This document shows, piece by piece, positions 1-11,835 of a DNA stretch of 64,000 bases (position 1 is the stretch's first letter; every line of letters begins with the position of its first letter). The notes under the pieces were generated by a model that worked only from the letters and a program-made list of their open reading frames with translations, searched no databases and was not told where the DNA came from. The DNA is taken from the NCBI RefSeq assembly GCF_007743815.1, contig NZ_CP036265.1, forward strand, positions 4,781,823 to 4,845,822, given 5' to 3'. The DNA comes from Alienimonas californiensis (lineage in GTDB: Bacteria > Planctomycetota > Planctomycetia > Planctomycetales > Planctomycetaceae). The position numbers were made by a program, and so were the translations under genes.

Positions 1-1029
1 CCGTTCGACCGGCCCACCGGCGAGGGGATCGTCAATATCTTTAAGGTACTCTCCGCGATGGACATCACGGAGAAGCGTCGCCCGCAGGACGGCAGCTTCC
101 GGGCCGATCTGGACGGGCGGATGATCGACTTCCGGATCGCCACCGCCGGCACGCGGCACGGCGAGAAGATGTCCCTGCGCATCCTCGACCAGTCCAACGC
201 CGTCTCCAGCCTGCAACGGCTGGGCATGCGGAAGGGCCTGCGGGAGCGGTTGGAGGAACTGATCAACGAGCCGCACGGCATGGTCCTGTGCAGCGGCCCG
301 ACCGGCGCCGGCAAAAGCACCACGCTGTACGCCTCGCTCAACGCGATCGACAAGCTGCAGCGGAACGTGATCACGATCGAGGACCCCGTCGAATACCAGA
401 TGGACGGGATCAACCAGATCGAGATCAACACCAAAGCCGGCCAGACGTTCGCCGGCACCCTCCGCAGCGTGCTCCGCCAGGACCCGGACGTCGTCCTGCT
501 GGGCGAAATCCGGGACAAGGAGACCGCGGAGATCGCCTGCCAGGCGGCGAACACCGGGCACATGGTGTTCAGCACCGTGCACGCCAACGACAGCATCACG
601 GCCCTGTTCCGGCTGATCGAACTGGGCGTGGAGCCGTTCATGATCTCGAACAGCCTGACGGCGATCGTCGGGCAGCGGCTCGTCCGCCGCCTGTGCGAGC
701 AGTGCAAGCAGGCCTATCAGCCCAAGCCGGAACTGGTGAAGAAGGCCGGCCTGCCGGTGGACAAGATCGAGGCCTTCTACCGTCCCCCCCGGGCCGAAAG
801 CGGCGCCTGCCCGAAGTGCGGCGGGCTCGGCTACATGGGCCGGGTGGGCGTGTACGAGGTGCTCGAGATCAACGACCGGATCCGCGATCTGATCCGCGAC
901 AAAGCCGCCGCCAGTCAGATCCGGGCCGAGGCCCGCAAGAACGGGATGCTCAACATGCGTGAGGAGGGCCTGCGCCTGGTCGTCCGCGGCGTGACCAGCA
1001 TTGAAGAGCTCCTCAAGGTCGTGAAGTGA
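1..1029 (+). CDS. Type II secretion / type IV pilus assembly ATPase (GspE/PilB family), 5'-truncated by window edge
   Basis: The reading frame is open from base 1, so the gene begins before the window; 342 codons remain. The fragment holds the C-terminal ATPase half of the GspE/PilB family: Walker A GPTGAGKS near fragment residue 99, Asp-box region around ITIEDPVEY, Walker B LLGEIRD, the His-box STVHAND, and a tetracysteine zinc site made of CEQC and, about 35 residues on, CPKC. Proteins of this family are cytoplasmic hexameric motors that drive pseudopilus or pilus assembly at the inner membrane. All motifs are intact. The next gene starts inside its stop codon (GTGA overlap), so the two are probably co-translated. 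Whether it is GspE or PilB cannot be settled without the upstream genes. Confidence 0.93.
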   Translation, partial: PFDRPTGEGIVNIFKVLSAMDITEKRRPQDGSFRADLDGRMIDFRIATAGTRHGEKMSLRILDQSNAVSSLQRLGMRKGLRERLEELINEPHGMVLCSGPTGAGKSTTLYASLNAIDKLQRNVITIEDPVEYQMDGINQIEINTKAGQTFAGTLRSVLRQDPDVVLLGEIRDKETAEIACQAANTGHMVFSTVHANDSITALFRLIELGVEPFMISNSLTAIVGQRLVRRLCEQCKQAYQPKPELVKKAGLPVDKIEAFYRPPRAESGACPKCGGLGYMGRVGVYEVLEINDRIRDLIRDKAAASQIRAEARKNGMLNMREEGLRLVVRGVTSIEELLKVVK

Positions 1030-1739
1030 CGACCGCCGTCGCAGATCCCCTCGCCGGGCTGGAGGAAGTTCCCTGGGCGGACCTCACCCACGCCTACGGC
1101 TCGGCCTCCGACGTCCCGGACCTGCTCCGGACCCTGGTGTCCGGGCCGGAGGAGGCCGCGGAGCGGGCGATCCACGACCTGTTCGGCAACGTCTGGCATC
1201 AGGGCACGGTCTATCCGGCGACGCCGCACGCGGTGCCGTTCCTGCTTCGTTTGCTGGAGCAGGGCCGGCCGTGGGCGGAGCAGATCGCCGTGCTGCTCGG
1301 CGAGATCGCCGACGGCCACGGGTACATGCTGGTGCACGCCGCCGCCCTCCCCTCGCTGCGGCCGACCTACGAAAAGATCGCTGCCGACCGTGGAACGACG
1401 CTCGCGGCGGAGATGGCCGCAGAACGGACGGTGATCGCCGCCTGTCGGTCCGCCGTCGCCGCGGGGGCGGAGGCGCTGGCCCCGTTCCTCCGGCACGTCG
1501 AGGGCTCCGTCGGGGACGAATACGTCGTCCGCGAAACTGTGTGCCGGGGACTGGCCCGCTGCGTCGAGGACCGGCCGGAGTTGAAGGCGTGGGTTCTCGA
1601 AGCCTTGGCCGACGAGACCGACCCGAGAATGCCCGCCGAGTTGGACGGACGAGTGGACGATTTGCCGTGGCTCGCCGCGGCGGTGACATCAAAACGCGCA
1701 CGCCTCGGCCCGGCCGAGTGGGAGACGACTGATGATTGA
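1026..1739 (+). CDS. HEAT-like helical repeat protein, function unknown
   Basis: A 237-residue soluble protein starting with GTG inside the stop codon of the pilus ATPase gene. It has no signal peptide or membrane segment. The sequence is alpha-helical and Ala/Leu-rich, and contains a GTVYPATPHAVPFLLRL segment that I recognise from small HEAT-repeat proteins of unknown function in actinobacteria and planctomycetes. No catalytic motif is visible. It overlaps the ATPase gene by 4 bases and the downstream CvpA-like gene by 8, so the three form one tight transcription unit. A scaffold role is plausible from the fold, but that is inference only. Confidence 0.75.
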   Translation: MTTAVADPLAGLEEVPWADLTHAYGSASDVPDLLRTLVSGPEEAAERAIHDLFGNVWHQGTVYPATPHAVPFLLRLLEQGRPWAEQIAVLLGEIADGHGYMLVHAAALPSLRPTYEKIAADRGTTLAAEMAAERTVIAACRSAVAAGAEALAPFLRHVEGSVGDEYVVRETVCRGLARCVEDRPELKAWVLEALADETDPRMPAELDGRVDDLPWLAAAVTSKRARLGPAEWETTDD

Positions 1740-2475
1740 CCTGATCCTGCTCGCCCTCTGGGGCGGCGTGACCTACTTCGTGGCGAACGAGGGCGCCCTC
1801 GGGGCGGTGACCACGTTCTTCTGCGTGGTGCTGTCCGGCCTGTTGGCGATGAACTTCTTCGAGCCGCTGGCCGAGGCGATCGGCGGGTCCGACTTTCTGC
1901 GGGAGCGGGCGGACGTGATCTGCCTGCTGGGGCTGTTCGCCGCGTTCGTGACCGGCATGCGGCTGGCGTGCGAACAGATCGCCCCCCGGCTGCTCGAACT
2001 GCCCGCCCCCGCCTATCACGGTTTGCGGTGGGTCTTCGGCGCCGCGACCGGGTACGTGACGATGGCGATCCTGCTGACGGCCCTGCACGTCTCCCCGCTG
2101 CCGCGGACGTTCCTCGGGTTCGCCCCGGAACGCGGCTTCAGCAAGCCCGGGGGGAACCTGTTCGACGTCGACGCCCCGGACCGCCGCTGGCTGGCGTTCA
2201 CTCGGTACGTCTCGCTCAACCCGCTGAAAAAGGGCGGGGGGAACCGGTTGGAGGACGGCAACGGGACGTTGCTGAACACCCTCAGCGGGTTCGACAACCG
2301 CACCGGCTACGGCTGGGACGCCGTGACCAGCGACGGCTCCCACGCGGCGACGAAGTCGATGCCTTCTTTCGTGATCCGCTACGCCGACCGCCGGGCCAAC
2401 GGCGCCGGCGCCGCCCCGGCCGCCCCCGCCGCCCCGGCCCCCGGCGCCCAGCGATCGACCGGCCCCGCGTTCTGA
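1732..2475 (+). CDS. CvpA-like integral membrane protein
   Basis: A 247-residue protein starting at an ATG that overlaps the previous gene by 8 bases. About four hydrophobic helices fill residues 1-125 (for example the segment beginning MIDLILLALWGG and another near VTMAILLTALHV), in the CvpA/colicin V production family pattern. The C-terminal 120 residues are soluble and end in an Ala/Pro-rich tail. CvpA proteins sit in the inner membrane and affect envelope integrity, but their biochemical role is unsettled. The extended soluble tail is longer than in most CvpA proteins. The gene is followed by a strong hairpin terminator and converges on the VIT/vWA gene. Confidence 0.7.
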   Translation: MIDLILLALWGGVTYFVANEGALGAVTTFFCVVLSGLLAMNFFEPLAEAIGGSDFLRERADVICLLGLFAAFVTGMRLACEQIAPRLLELPAPAYHGLRWVFGAATGYVTMAILLTALHVSPLPRTFLGFAPERGFSKPGGNLFDVDAPDRRWLAFTRYVSLNPLKKGGGNRLEDGNGTLLNTLSGFDNRTGYGWDAVTSDGSHAATKSMPSFVIRYADRRANGAGAAPAAPAAPAPGAQRSTGPAF

Positions 2476-2506
2476 GCGCCCCCGGCACAAAGCCGACCTA
2501 CGAAAA

Positions 2507-2536
2507 CGCCCCGCGTTCCTTCCGGAACGCGGGGCG
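2507..2536. terminator. Hairpin terminator between convergent genes
   Basis: A perfect 13-bp inverted repeat (2507-2519 and 2524-2536) with a 4-base TTCC loop lies between the stop codons of the CvpA-like gene (+) and the VIT/vWA gene (-). A short A/T-richer stretch follows on each side, so it probably stops transcription from both directions. Confidence 0.8.
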
Positions 2537-2565
2537 AATCGTTTCGCCACAGCCGAAGTCGGCGA

Positions 2566-5085
2566 TCAACTGCCCGCCGCGGCGTCCTTCTCGGGGGCGG
2601 GCGGCGTGATGAGGTAGGTCGTTCCGCCGATCCGCACCAGCGCCGGCTCGGCCTGACTCAGCAGGGGGGCGAAGCGTTCGCCGGCCTCCTTCGCCAGCTT
2701 GAACCAGGCGTCGGTGAACTGCTCCACTTCGACCGGGTCCTTCTGCTGCTCCTCGGTGAGGCCGCTCTGTTCCCAGCGGCCCTTCTTGAAGAACAGCGTC
2801 TCCCCGGCGACCCGCTGCACGCGCTGGCGGGGTTCCTCCTGGAGCCCCTCGATCTCATCTCCGGCAACGACGCTGCCGGCCCCGTTCCTCTGGCCCGGCT
2901 GAGCCGAGGGCGCCGGGGCTCCCCCGCCGAAGGCGCCGCCGCCGAAGCCGCCGCCGCCGAGCCCGCCCATCCCGCCGCCCATGCGGCCGCTGCGCGAGTA
3001 AAAGCCGCGGTCGCTCTGCGGACGGATGGCGCCCGACACGGGCCCGCTCATTCCGAGCGAGGACGAGTTCGCCGGCGACGCCGCCTGCTCGCTCGCCCGG
3101 AAGGACTGCTTGGCGGCCCGCTGGTTCACACCGAAGGCGCCGTCCGTCTGGGCGAGGCCGCGCTCCAGGTTCTCCCGAGCCAAGCCGCGGTTCACGGCGA
3201 CGGCGTTCAGGTCCACGTCTTCTTCCGCCAAGAACGCCGTGTAGGGGGTGAGGATGCCGTACCGCTGCGAAAGCGTGACGAGTTCCTCCACCAGTTCCGG
3301 GTTCTCGCCGTCGAGGTCGATCCGGTTCAGCAGTTCGCCGATCCGCCGGGTCGCCCATAGGGCGGGAAGGAAGTCGGCAGCGTCGTCCGAGTCCTTCGGC
3401 AACGTGACGGGAAGGGAGAAGCTGAGTTGCTCCCCGTCCCCGGCCGTCGAGGTCCCGGTGAGGGTGAAGGTGCCCTCCAGGTCCTTTTTGTTCGCCCCGT
3501 ACCGGCCGACGATGGACAGCTGCTGGCCGGAGAACAGGTCCGGCAGGTCGCCGGGCAGCACGCGGTTCAGCAGCGAATCGGCGTCACCGCCCTTCTTTTC
3601 GAAATCCAGCGTGAGGCCGGTCAGCACCGGGGCGGCGATCTTGGCGTACAGGTCGGAGACGCTGGCTTCGACGTCCTCCTCCGGGGCGACGTAGGCGCTG
3701 ACGCCGCGGCCGCCGCCGGAGAGCCGGTCCAGCAGGCGGGCGTTCACGTCGTAGCCCACGCCGAAGGTGAACAGCCGGGCCTTCACGGCGTCGTCGGTCA
3801 CTTGATTGGCGTCGGCGACGTTCTTGGCGATCTGCTGTTCGTCGGTCACGCCGCTGGTCGGCTGGCCGTCGGTGAGGAACAGCAGGTACGTGGGGCGATC
3901 GCCGACGCCCTCCTCGGAGGGCTTGGGGATCATCTCCAGCGCTTTGGTGAGGGCGGCGTTGATGTCCGTGCCGCCGCCGCTGCGAAGGTTGTTCACGAAC
4001 GCCTGCCCGGCGTTGCGGCCGTCGGCGTCGCCCTTCTCCAGTTCGGGGCGGAAGCTGTTCACCGTGCTGCTGTAGGCGATCACGTTGAAGGTATCCCCCT
4101 CCCGCAACCGGCCGACGATGAAGGAGGCCGCGTTGCGGGCCTGCTCCATCTTTTCCCCGGCCATGCTGCCGGAGGTGTCGATGACCAACACGATCGTGCG
4201 TTCCGGCGGGGCGGCGTCCGGTTTCGGCACCTCCGGGGCGGCGAGCAGCAGGAAGAAGCCGTCGTCGTCCGTGGACTTCTCTTTATCCTCCTTGGAGGCG
4301 TCCGGGTCGCGGAAGGTCAGCACGTTCAGACCGACCAGCCCCTCGGCCGTGCCGAACAGCAGGCGCACGTCCTCACGCCCGCTGACGTTCTCCAGCTTCA
4401 ATTTTGCGGAGGCCGTTTTGTCCGTCGGCCGGTCCACCTCGACGGCGTGCGTCGGGCTGTAGACGACCTTCAGCGGGGACTCCGTGGTGATGCTGGCCGA
4501 GACCTCCACCTTCTTCGCCCCCACGCCGTTGGAGCCGGCGGAGCCGATCGGCAACGTTAGGTCGATCAGCCCCTCGCGCACGCCCAGCAGTTGGGTGTAC
4601 CGCAGTTGCACGGTGCGGCTGGCGTCCTTAGGGATCGGAAACACGCTGGTGCGGTACAGGCCGTAGCCGGCGTACTCCAGCAGGGCGGGATCGCGGTTGC
4701 GGCGGACGATCGCCTCGTAGGTTTCCCGGGCCTCGCCGGCTTTTTGAAGGGTGCCGGTGAGCTCTTTGCCGTCGACGAGCAACGTCAGTTCCCGCACCGC
4801 GGCATTGGGCGGGACCGGGAACAGCAACCGGGCCTCCAGCGGTTGCGAGCCGGTGTTCTTGAAGGTCTGCGACAGCCGGACAGAGGCGTTCTGGCCGGTG
4901 ACGTCCGCGTGGGCCGTCAGTTCCGTCACCTCCCAGGTGGCGGGAAATCCGGGGCGGGGGGCGTCCGTCAGTTCCAGCAGGGCCTGAGCGGGAGCCTGCG
5001 GCGCGAGCCAGCCCACGCAGGCCGCGGCGAGCAGGGCGGGCAGCGCTGCCGAGAACCGGGAACGAAGGGGCGGGGGGCGGAACAT
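2566..5085 (-). CDS. Secreted VIT domain / von Willebrand factor A domain protein
   Basis: An 839-residue protein. The ATG at 5085 is chosen because it is followed at once by an Arg-rich, then hydrophobic, signal peptide ending in a likely AQA cleavage site; the open frame runs further upstream without coding character. Order of parts: signal peptide (1-35), VIT domain (about 40-170), vWA domain (about 290-470) with an intact MIDAS motif DTSGS near residue 301 and a later GGTDI threonine, a beta-rich region, a Gly-rich low-complexity stretch (GGGMGGLGGGGFGGG), and a C-terminal domain ending in Pro/Ala. The layout resembles inter-alpha-trypsin-inhibitor heavy-chain-like proteins common in planctomycetes, probably exported and acting in metal-dependent protein or matrix binding. 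Its partner is unknown. Confidence 0.88.
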   Translation of the reverse strand: MFRPPPLRSRFSAALPALLAAACVGWLAPQAPAQALLELTDAPRPGFPATWEVTELTAHADVTGQNASVRLSQTFKNTGSQPLEARLLFPVPPNAAVRELTLLVDGKELTGTLQKAGEARETYEAIVRRNRDPALLEYAGYGLYRTSVFPIPKDASRTVQLRYTQLLGVREGLIDLTLPIGSAGSNGVGAKKVEVSASITTESPLKVVYSPTHAVEVDRPTDKTASAKLKLENVSGREDVRLLFGTAEGLVGLNVLTFRDPDASKEDKEKSTDDDGFFLLLAAPEVPKPDAAPPERTIVLVIDTSGSMAGEKMEQARNAASFIVGRLREGDTFNVIAYSSTVNSFRPELEKGDADGRNAGQAFVNNLRSGGGTDINAALTKALEMIPKPSEEGVGDRPTYLLFLTDGQPTSGVTDEQQIAKNVADANQVTDDAVKARLFTFGVGYDVNARLLDRLSGGGRGVSAYVAPEEDVEASVSDLYAKIAAPVLTGLTLDFEKKGGDADSLLNRVLPGDLPDLFSGQQLSIVGRYGANKKDLEGTFTLTGTSTAGDGEQLSFSLPVTLPKDSDDAADFLPALWATRRIGELLNRIDLDGENPELVEELVTLSQRYGILTPYTAFLAEEDVDLNAVAVNRGLARENLERGLAQTDGAFGVNQRAAKQSFRASEQAASPANSSSLGMSGPVSGAIRPQSDRGFYSRSGRMGGGMGGLGGGGFGGGAFGGGAPAPSAQPGQRNGAGSVVAGDEIEGLQEEPRQRVQRVAGETLFFKKGRWEQSGLTEEQQKDPVEVEQFTDAWFKLAKEAGERFAPLLSQAEPALVRIGGTTYLITPPAPEKDAAAGS

Positions 5086-5263
5086 GAGTTGATCCGGGCG
5101 AGTGCGGGGAGAACCGGCGGCGAGCCGCCACCGTACCGGGCGCGGACGTTCCGAAGGCGACGAAAGTTCCGCCCGATCCGCTCCGGGATGCCGATTTCGC
5201 TTTCCCCCCGCGGCGGGGATCGGCACCTTGGGCCGCGCCCGCTTCCCGACCCACACCGCCCGC

Positions 5264-5671
5264 ATGGCCGCCGCCGCCGACCGCCCCGACGACGCCCCCG
5301 CCGCCCGCCGGAAAGGCAAAAACGTGCTGGGCGGGCCGCTCAGGGACTGCTCGCACGACCCGCTGACCGGCTGGCACCGCGACGGCTGCTGTGCGACCGG
5401 CCCCGGCGACGCCGGCGTGCACGTGGTTTGTGCGGTGATGACGGACGAGTTTCTGGCGTTCAGCAAGGCCCGCGGCAACGACCTGTCCACGCCGATGCCG
5501 ATGCACCAGTTCCCCGGCCTGAAGGCCGGCGATCACTGGTGCCTGTGCGCCCCCCGCTGGAAGGAAGCCTTCGACGCCGGGCAGGCCCCGCAGGTGGTCC
5601 TGGAAGCGACCCACATGGCGACGCTGGAGTACGCCTCGCTGGAGGAACTCCAGCAGCACGCCTTCGCGTGA
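5264..5671 (+). CDS. DUF2237 family protein
   Basis: A 135-residue soluble protein. The ATG at 5264 is chosen because the family core, starting with a KNVLGGPL-type motif and DPLTGWHRDGCC, begins shortly after it. Conserved Cys and Trp residues typical of DUF2237 are visible (GCC, HWCLCAPRWKEA), and the length fits the family's usual 120-140 residues. The function of DUF2237 is not known. The gene is divergent from the VIT/vWA gene, and its stop codon overlaps the GTG start of the EamA transporter gene. Confidence 0.85.
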   Translation: MAAAADRPDDAPAARRKGKNVLGGPLRDCSHDPLTGWHRDGCCATGPGDAGVHVVCAVMTDEFLAFSKARGNDLSTPMPMHQFPGLKAGDHWCLCAPRWKEAFDAGQAPQVVLEATHMATLEYASLEELQQHAFA

Positions 5672-6672
5672 CGACGGTTAGTCCCGGCTCCGACGCCGCG
5701 AGTCCGCTTGGCGAGAATACGGCGGGCGAGAAATCAGCCGGCGAGCGTGCGGCCGGAGAAGGCGTGAAGGTGGAGGGCCGCTGGGTCGGGATCGCGTTGC
5801 TGCTCGCCACGGCGACGCTGTGGAGCCTGGCCGGGGTCGCGGTGAAGGTCGCGGGGGTGGAACCGCTGGCGTTCACCTCCCTCCGCAGCGTCGGGGCGGC
5901 CCTCATCATGCTGCCGCTGTTGGGGTTCGGGGCGACCCTGACCGGCTCCGCTCGGCCGGCTGCGCGTCTGATGTGGCCGACGGCGCTCTGCTACACGGTG
6001 ATGGTGGGGGCGTTCATCGTCGCCTCCGCCGTCGGCACCGCGGCGGAGGCCATCCTGCTGCAATACTCGGCCCCCGCCTGGGCCGCCGTGATGGCCTGGG
6101 GGCTGCTGGGGCGCCGTATCACCCGGGTCCAACTGGCGGCCCTGGGCTGCGCCGCGGCGGGGGTCGGCGTGTTGCTGTTCCACCTCTGGAGCGAAGACCG
6201 CCCGAGCGGTCCGCTGGCGCCGGCGCTGGCCCTGCTGTCCGGGGTGGGCTACGCGGGGGTGATCGTCGGGCTGGACGCGGTGGACCTCGACGCCCGCCGC
6301 CGCACCGGCGGACCGGTGAACGTCGCGGCGGTCGTACTGTGGAATAATGCCCTCGCCGCGGCGGTCCTCCTGCCGTGGGCCGGGCGGCGGGGCGAGTTGT
6401 CGCTGTCCGCGGCGACGGTCGCCGGGTTGCTCGCGCTCGGCGTCTTGCAGATGGCGCTGCCGTACGTGCTGTTTCAACTCGGCCTGCGACGGGTCGGGCC
6501 GGTCGCGGCGGGGCTCATCCTGCTGATCGAGCCGGTGCTGAACCCGCTGTGGGCCTACCTCGGCGCCGGCGAACGACCGCCCCCGGGGTCCTACCTCGGC
6601 GGCGGGCTGATCGTCGCCGCGGTGGCGATCACCGTCCTCGCCGGCCGCCGGCGACGGCTTCCTCCCACCTGA
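5668..6672 (+). CDS. EamA-family (DMT superfamily) transporter
   Basis: A 334-residue inner-membrane protein with about ten hydrophobic helices in two EamA repeats. The start is the GTG at 5668 in the GTGA overlap with the DUF2237 gene; a later GTG near 5764 is also possible, since the first 30 residues are polar and poorly conserved. The second repeat ends with a typical EamA segment around GPVAAGLILLIEPVLNPLWAYL, in which the Glu-Pro pair is well conserved. Members export or import small metabolites or amino acids; the substrate cannot be read from sequence. Confidence 0.88.
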   Translation: MTTVSPGSDAASPLGENTAGEKSAGERAAGEGVKVEGRWVGIALLLATATLWSLAGVAVKVAGVEPLAFTSLRSVGAALIMLPLLGFGATLTGSARPAARLMWPTALCYTVMVGAFIVASAVGTAAEAILLQYSAPAWAAVMAWGLLGRRITRVQLAALGCAAAGVGVLLFHLWSEDRPSGPLAPALALLSGVGYAGVIVGLDAVDLDARRRTGGPVNVAAVVLWNNALAAAVLLPWAGRRGELSLSAATVAGLLALGVLQMALPYVLFQLGLRRVGPVAAGLILLIEPVLNPLWAYLGAGERPPPGSYLGGGLIVAAVAITVLAGRRRRLPPT

Positions 6673-6684
6673 GCGCCGGGTCGT

Positions 6685-9870
<3,186 letters not shown>

Positions 9871-9880
9871 TCGCTGCTCG

Positions 9881-9894
9881 AGGAAATATTTCCT
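9881..9894. promoter_or_regulatory. 14-bp AT-rich perfect palindrome upstream of the activator gene
   Basis: AGGAAATATTTCCT at 9881-9894 is a perfect palindrome centred 18 bases upstream of the GTG start of the activator gene. Such an AT-rich island is rare in this GC-rich sequence, which suggests an operator or part of the promoter. Confidence 0.4.
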
Positions 9895-9992
9895 GACAAC
9901 TTCCGTGAACCGTTAAGCTAAGGGGCGTAAGACATTTACGTCGCCTCTCCGGGTGTCGACAAACTGTCGGATCCAGCTGTCGAAAGACTGTT

Positions 9993-10008
9993 TGGCGCCC
10001 GTATTGCA
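9993..10008 (+). promoter_or_regulatory. Candidate sigma-54 promoter, rightward
   Basis: TGGCGCC-N4-TTGCA at 9993-10008 matches the sigma-54 consensus (TGGCACG-N4-TTGCW) with the exact GG-to-GC spacing. A start site near 10019 is expected. It points away from the activator gene into the intergenic region, toward the end of the oppositely oriented CinA-type amidase gene, and sits just right of three TGTCGA-type sites. No gene follows in that direction, so its product would be a short RNA or antisense transcript. Confidence 0.45.
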
Positions 10009-10168
10009 ACGAGTCCTTCCCTTACGCGGCCCCCGTGGGCCGGAGCGGTGGGAATGAAGTCGTTGGGGGTAATCGCAGAGCGCGCAGCCTGACTTGCTGG
10101 CACGCCGCGATTGAACGCCGGACCTCGTTCCCGTCCCACCCGCTCCGGTTCCGGGGGTTGTTTTCGTT

Positions 10169-10681
10169 TCAGGGCCGCCGTTCGTCGGCGCTCTCGCTCA
10201 GTGCCGCGGTCACGGCATTCAGGAACAGGGCCGCGGCCCGCTCCTGCCGCTTGCGGCGCCCGCCGGAGGTGAGAGGGAGGCGGAACTCGACCACCGCGGC
10301 CCCGCCGACCGGCGTCCGGAGCCCCACGACCAGCCGTCCGTTTTCAGCGGGCGGGGCGTCCGGACCGAGGTGCCCGGTGATCGCCGCCGCCACGGCGGCG
10401 TGGGGCGTCCGCACCGCGGCGCCGGCGGCCATCGCCGCGGCGACCTGGGGGCTGACCGCTCCGTATTGCGTCAGCATCGCCCGTGACACGCCCAGCCACG
10501 CGGCTTTGCTTTCCGTTTGATAGGTGACGAACGACCCGGCCAGCAGGTCGGACGCCCCCGGCAGCCCGACCAGGGCCGCCGCCGCCAGCCCGCCGGTGCA
10601 GCTCTCCGCCAGCACGAGCGATTCGCACCGCGACCGCAGCAGGTCCGAGAGGGCGACGGCGGCTTCTTCGAGCGACGGCAT
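10169..10681 (-). CDS. pncC: Stand-alone CinA C-terminal domain amidase (nicotinamide-nucleotide amidohydrolase type)
   Basis: A 170-residue cytoplasmic protein consisting only of the CinA C-terminal domain. The ATG at 10681 gives the usual family length. The catalytic nucleophile motif ESCTGG is present (Ser27), and the Tyr and Lys expected nearby are seen as Y54 and K59 in VTYQTESK. The family deamidates nicotinamide mononucleotide to nicotinate mononucleotide in pyridine nucleotide recycling. A second, full-length CinA-like protein in this window (33563-34771) has lost these same residues, so this one probably supplies the activity. The frame is open further upstream but without family sequence. 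Confidence 0.88.
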   Translation of the reverse strand: MPSLEEAAVALSDLLRSRCESLVLAESCTGGLAAAALVGLPGASDLLAGSFVTYQTESKAAWLGVSRAMLTQYGAVSPQVAAAMAAGAAVRTPHAAVAAAITGHLGPDAPPAENGRLVVGLRTPVGGAAVVEFRLPLTSGGRRKRQERAAALFLNAVTAALSESADERRP

Positions 10682-10889
10682 CGCGGGCGACCGACAGGGC
10701 TGGGGCGAGTTTATCGGCCGCGGCGCCCTTTCCGCCCGTGCGGGCAGCGCCGGACGTCCGGGCAATAACGGCGGTGACGGCTGTACCGCGAACGGACGGT
10801 TCATGCCGGTTCGCGGGGTGGGGCCGGTCGATCCTTGCGGGGCCGGGAGCCCTCGCTCGCGGCTCTCTTTTCCCACCGCGGGCGTTTCC

Positions 10890-11825
10890 ATGTCAAACCG
10901 CTTCGTCTTCCGCCCGTTCGGCGTCATGTCCGGACGGTCGCTGATCGCCGCGGCGGCCCTGTGCGTGGCGGCCTCGGCGCCCGCCGCGAGCCCGGAGGCG
11001 GAGCAGCTTGAGTCCGAAGCGCGGGCCCGGATCGTCACGGTGCAGGCGGGAAGCGGCACGATCCTCGCCCGTCGGCGTGCGGAGAAGGCGTTGCCGCTGG
11101 CCGCTCTCGACCCCGCCGCCCGGGCTCGGGCGGTGCAGGTGTTGGAGGACCAGACGCTGTTCCGCACGCTGCCGGTGCTGCGGTTCCCGATCCACGAGGA
11201 CGGGCTAACCTACTTCGTCCAACACCCGGACGTGGCCGTCGCTCTGTGGCGGGTGCTGGGGGTCAGCCAGTGCGACATGTGGCAGACCGGCCCGAACAGC
11301 TATGAGGGCGACGCCGGCGACGGCTCGGTCGGGTTGTTCGACGTGCTGCTGCGGGGGAAAACGGATCAGCTCGTGCTGGTCGAGGGGCAGTTCAAATCGC
11401 CGGTCCTGAACGACCCGATTCAGGCGACCTGCCTGTTCCACCTGCACACGGAGACCGCCTTCGACGCCGCCGGCGAGCCCGTCGCCGTGGGACAGGCGAG
11501 CCTGTTCGTCTCCTTCCCCAGCCGGGCCGTCGGGGCCGCGGCGAAACTGATCTCCCCAGTCACGAACGTGGTGCTGGACCGGAACTTCGAAGAGGTCTGC
11601 CTGTTCGCCCACCTGATGGACCGCTCGATGCAGACCCGCCCGGTATGGGTCGAGGGGCTGGCGTCCAATCTGGACGGCGTCCTGCCGCGGCGGAAGGTGG
11701 AACTGAGCGAGCTGTCGGAACGCGTCTACGCCTCCGCCCGCTACCGGGAACGCCTGCGGGACCGGGACCCCGGCCTGCGGACCGCGGCGCCGACGATCGA
11801 CGGCTACGGCGGGGTCCGGCGATAA
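10890..11825 (+). CDS. Secreted protein of unknown function
   Basis: A 311-residue protein. The ATG at 10890 precedes an Arg-containing n-region and a hydrophobic stretch (SLIAAAALCVAASAPAA), giving a signal peptide; an ATG 12 codons later would also work. The mature part has no recognised catalytic motif. It contains a conserved-looking core around FPIHEDGLTYFVQHPDVAVALWRV and VVLVEGQFKSPV-like segments that I associate with uncharacterised planctomycete exported proteins. It is divergent from the amidase gene with a 208-base gap between starts. The function is unknown. Confidence 0.7.
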   Translation: MSNRFVFRPFGVMSGRSLIAAAALCVAASAPAASPEAEQLESEARARIVTVQAGSGTILARRRAEKALPLAALDPAARARAVQVLEDQTLFRTLPVLRFPIHEDGLTYFVQHPDVAVALWRVLGVSQCDMWQTGPNSYEGDAGDGSVGLFDVLLRGKTDQLVLVEGQFKSPVLNDPIQATCLFHLHTETAFDAAGEPVAVGQASLFVSFPSRAVGAAAKLISPVTNVVLDRNFEEVCLFAHLMDRSMQTRPVWVEGLASNLDGVLPRRKVELSELSERVYASARYRERLRDRDPGLRTAAPTIDGYGGVRR

Positions 11826-11835
11826 GCCGGCGGGG

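Larger units (their letters stand above)
9871..10168. other. 298-base intergenic region with repeats, sigma-54-like promoter and possible short transcript
   Basis: No convincing protein gene is present; the one short frame here has no coding character. The left half holds the AT-rich palindrome, the second TGTCGA cluster and the sigma-54-like promoter described separately. The right half can form GC-rich hairpins, and a GAGCGGTGGGA segment near 10040 is nearly complementary to a segment near 10134-10145. It ends in a T-rich run on the plus strand (about 10158-10169) after a weak hairpin, which could terminate a rightward transcript of about 150 nt. Confidence 0.35.

Noticed and set aside
3427-6672. 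Long plus-strand open frames opposite the VIT/vWA gene, running into the EamA gene
   Set aside because: Only the part after 5668 has a protein-like (EamA) sequence; the rest is antisense to the VIT/vWA gene.
10099-10116. TGGCACG followed by GATTG as a second sigma-54 site
   Set aside because: The upstream block matches perfectly, but the TTGC block is absent at the needed spacing.
9936-10139. Short minus-strand frame in the intergenic region of the activator gene
   Set aside because: No conserved look and no start context. The DNA is explained better by regulatory repeats and a promoter-like element.
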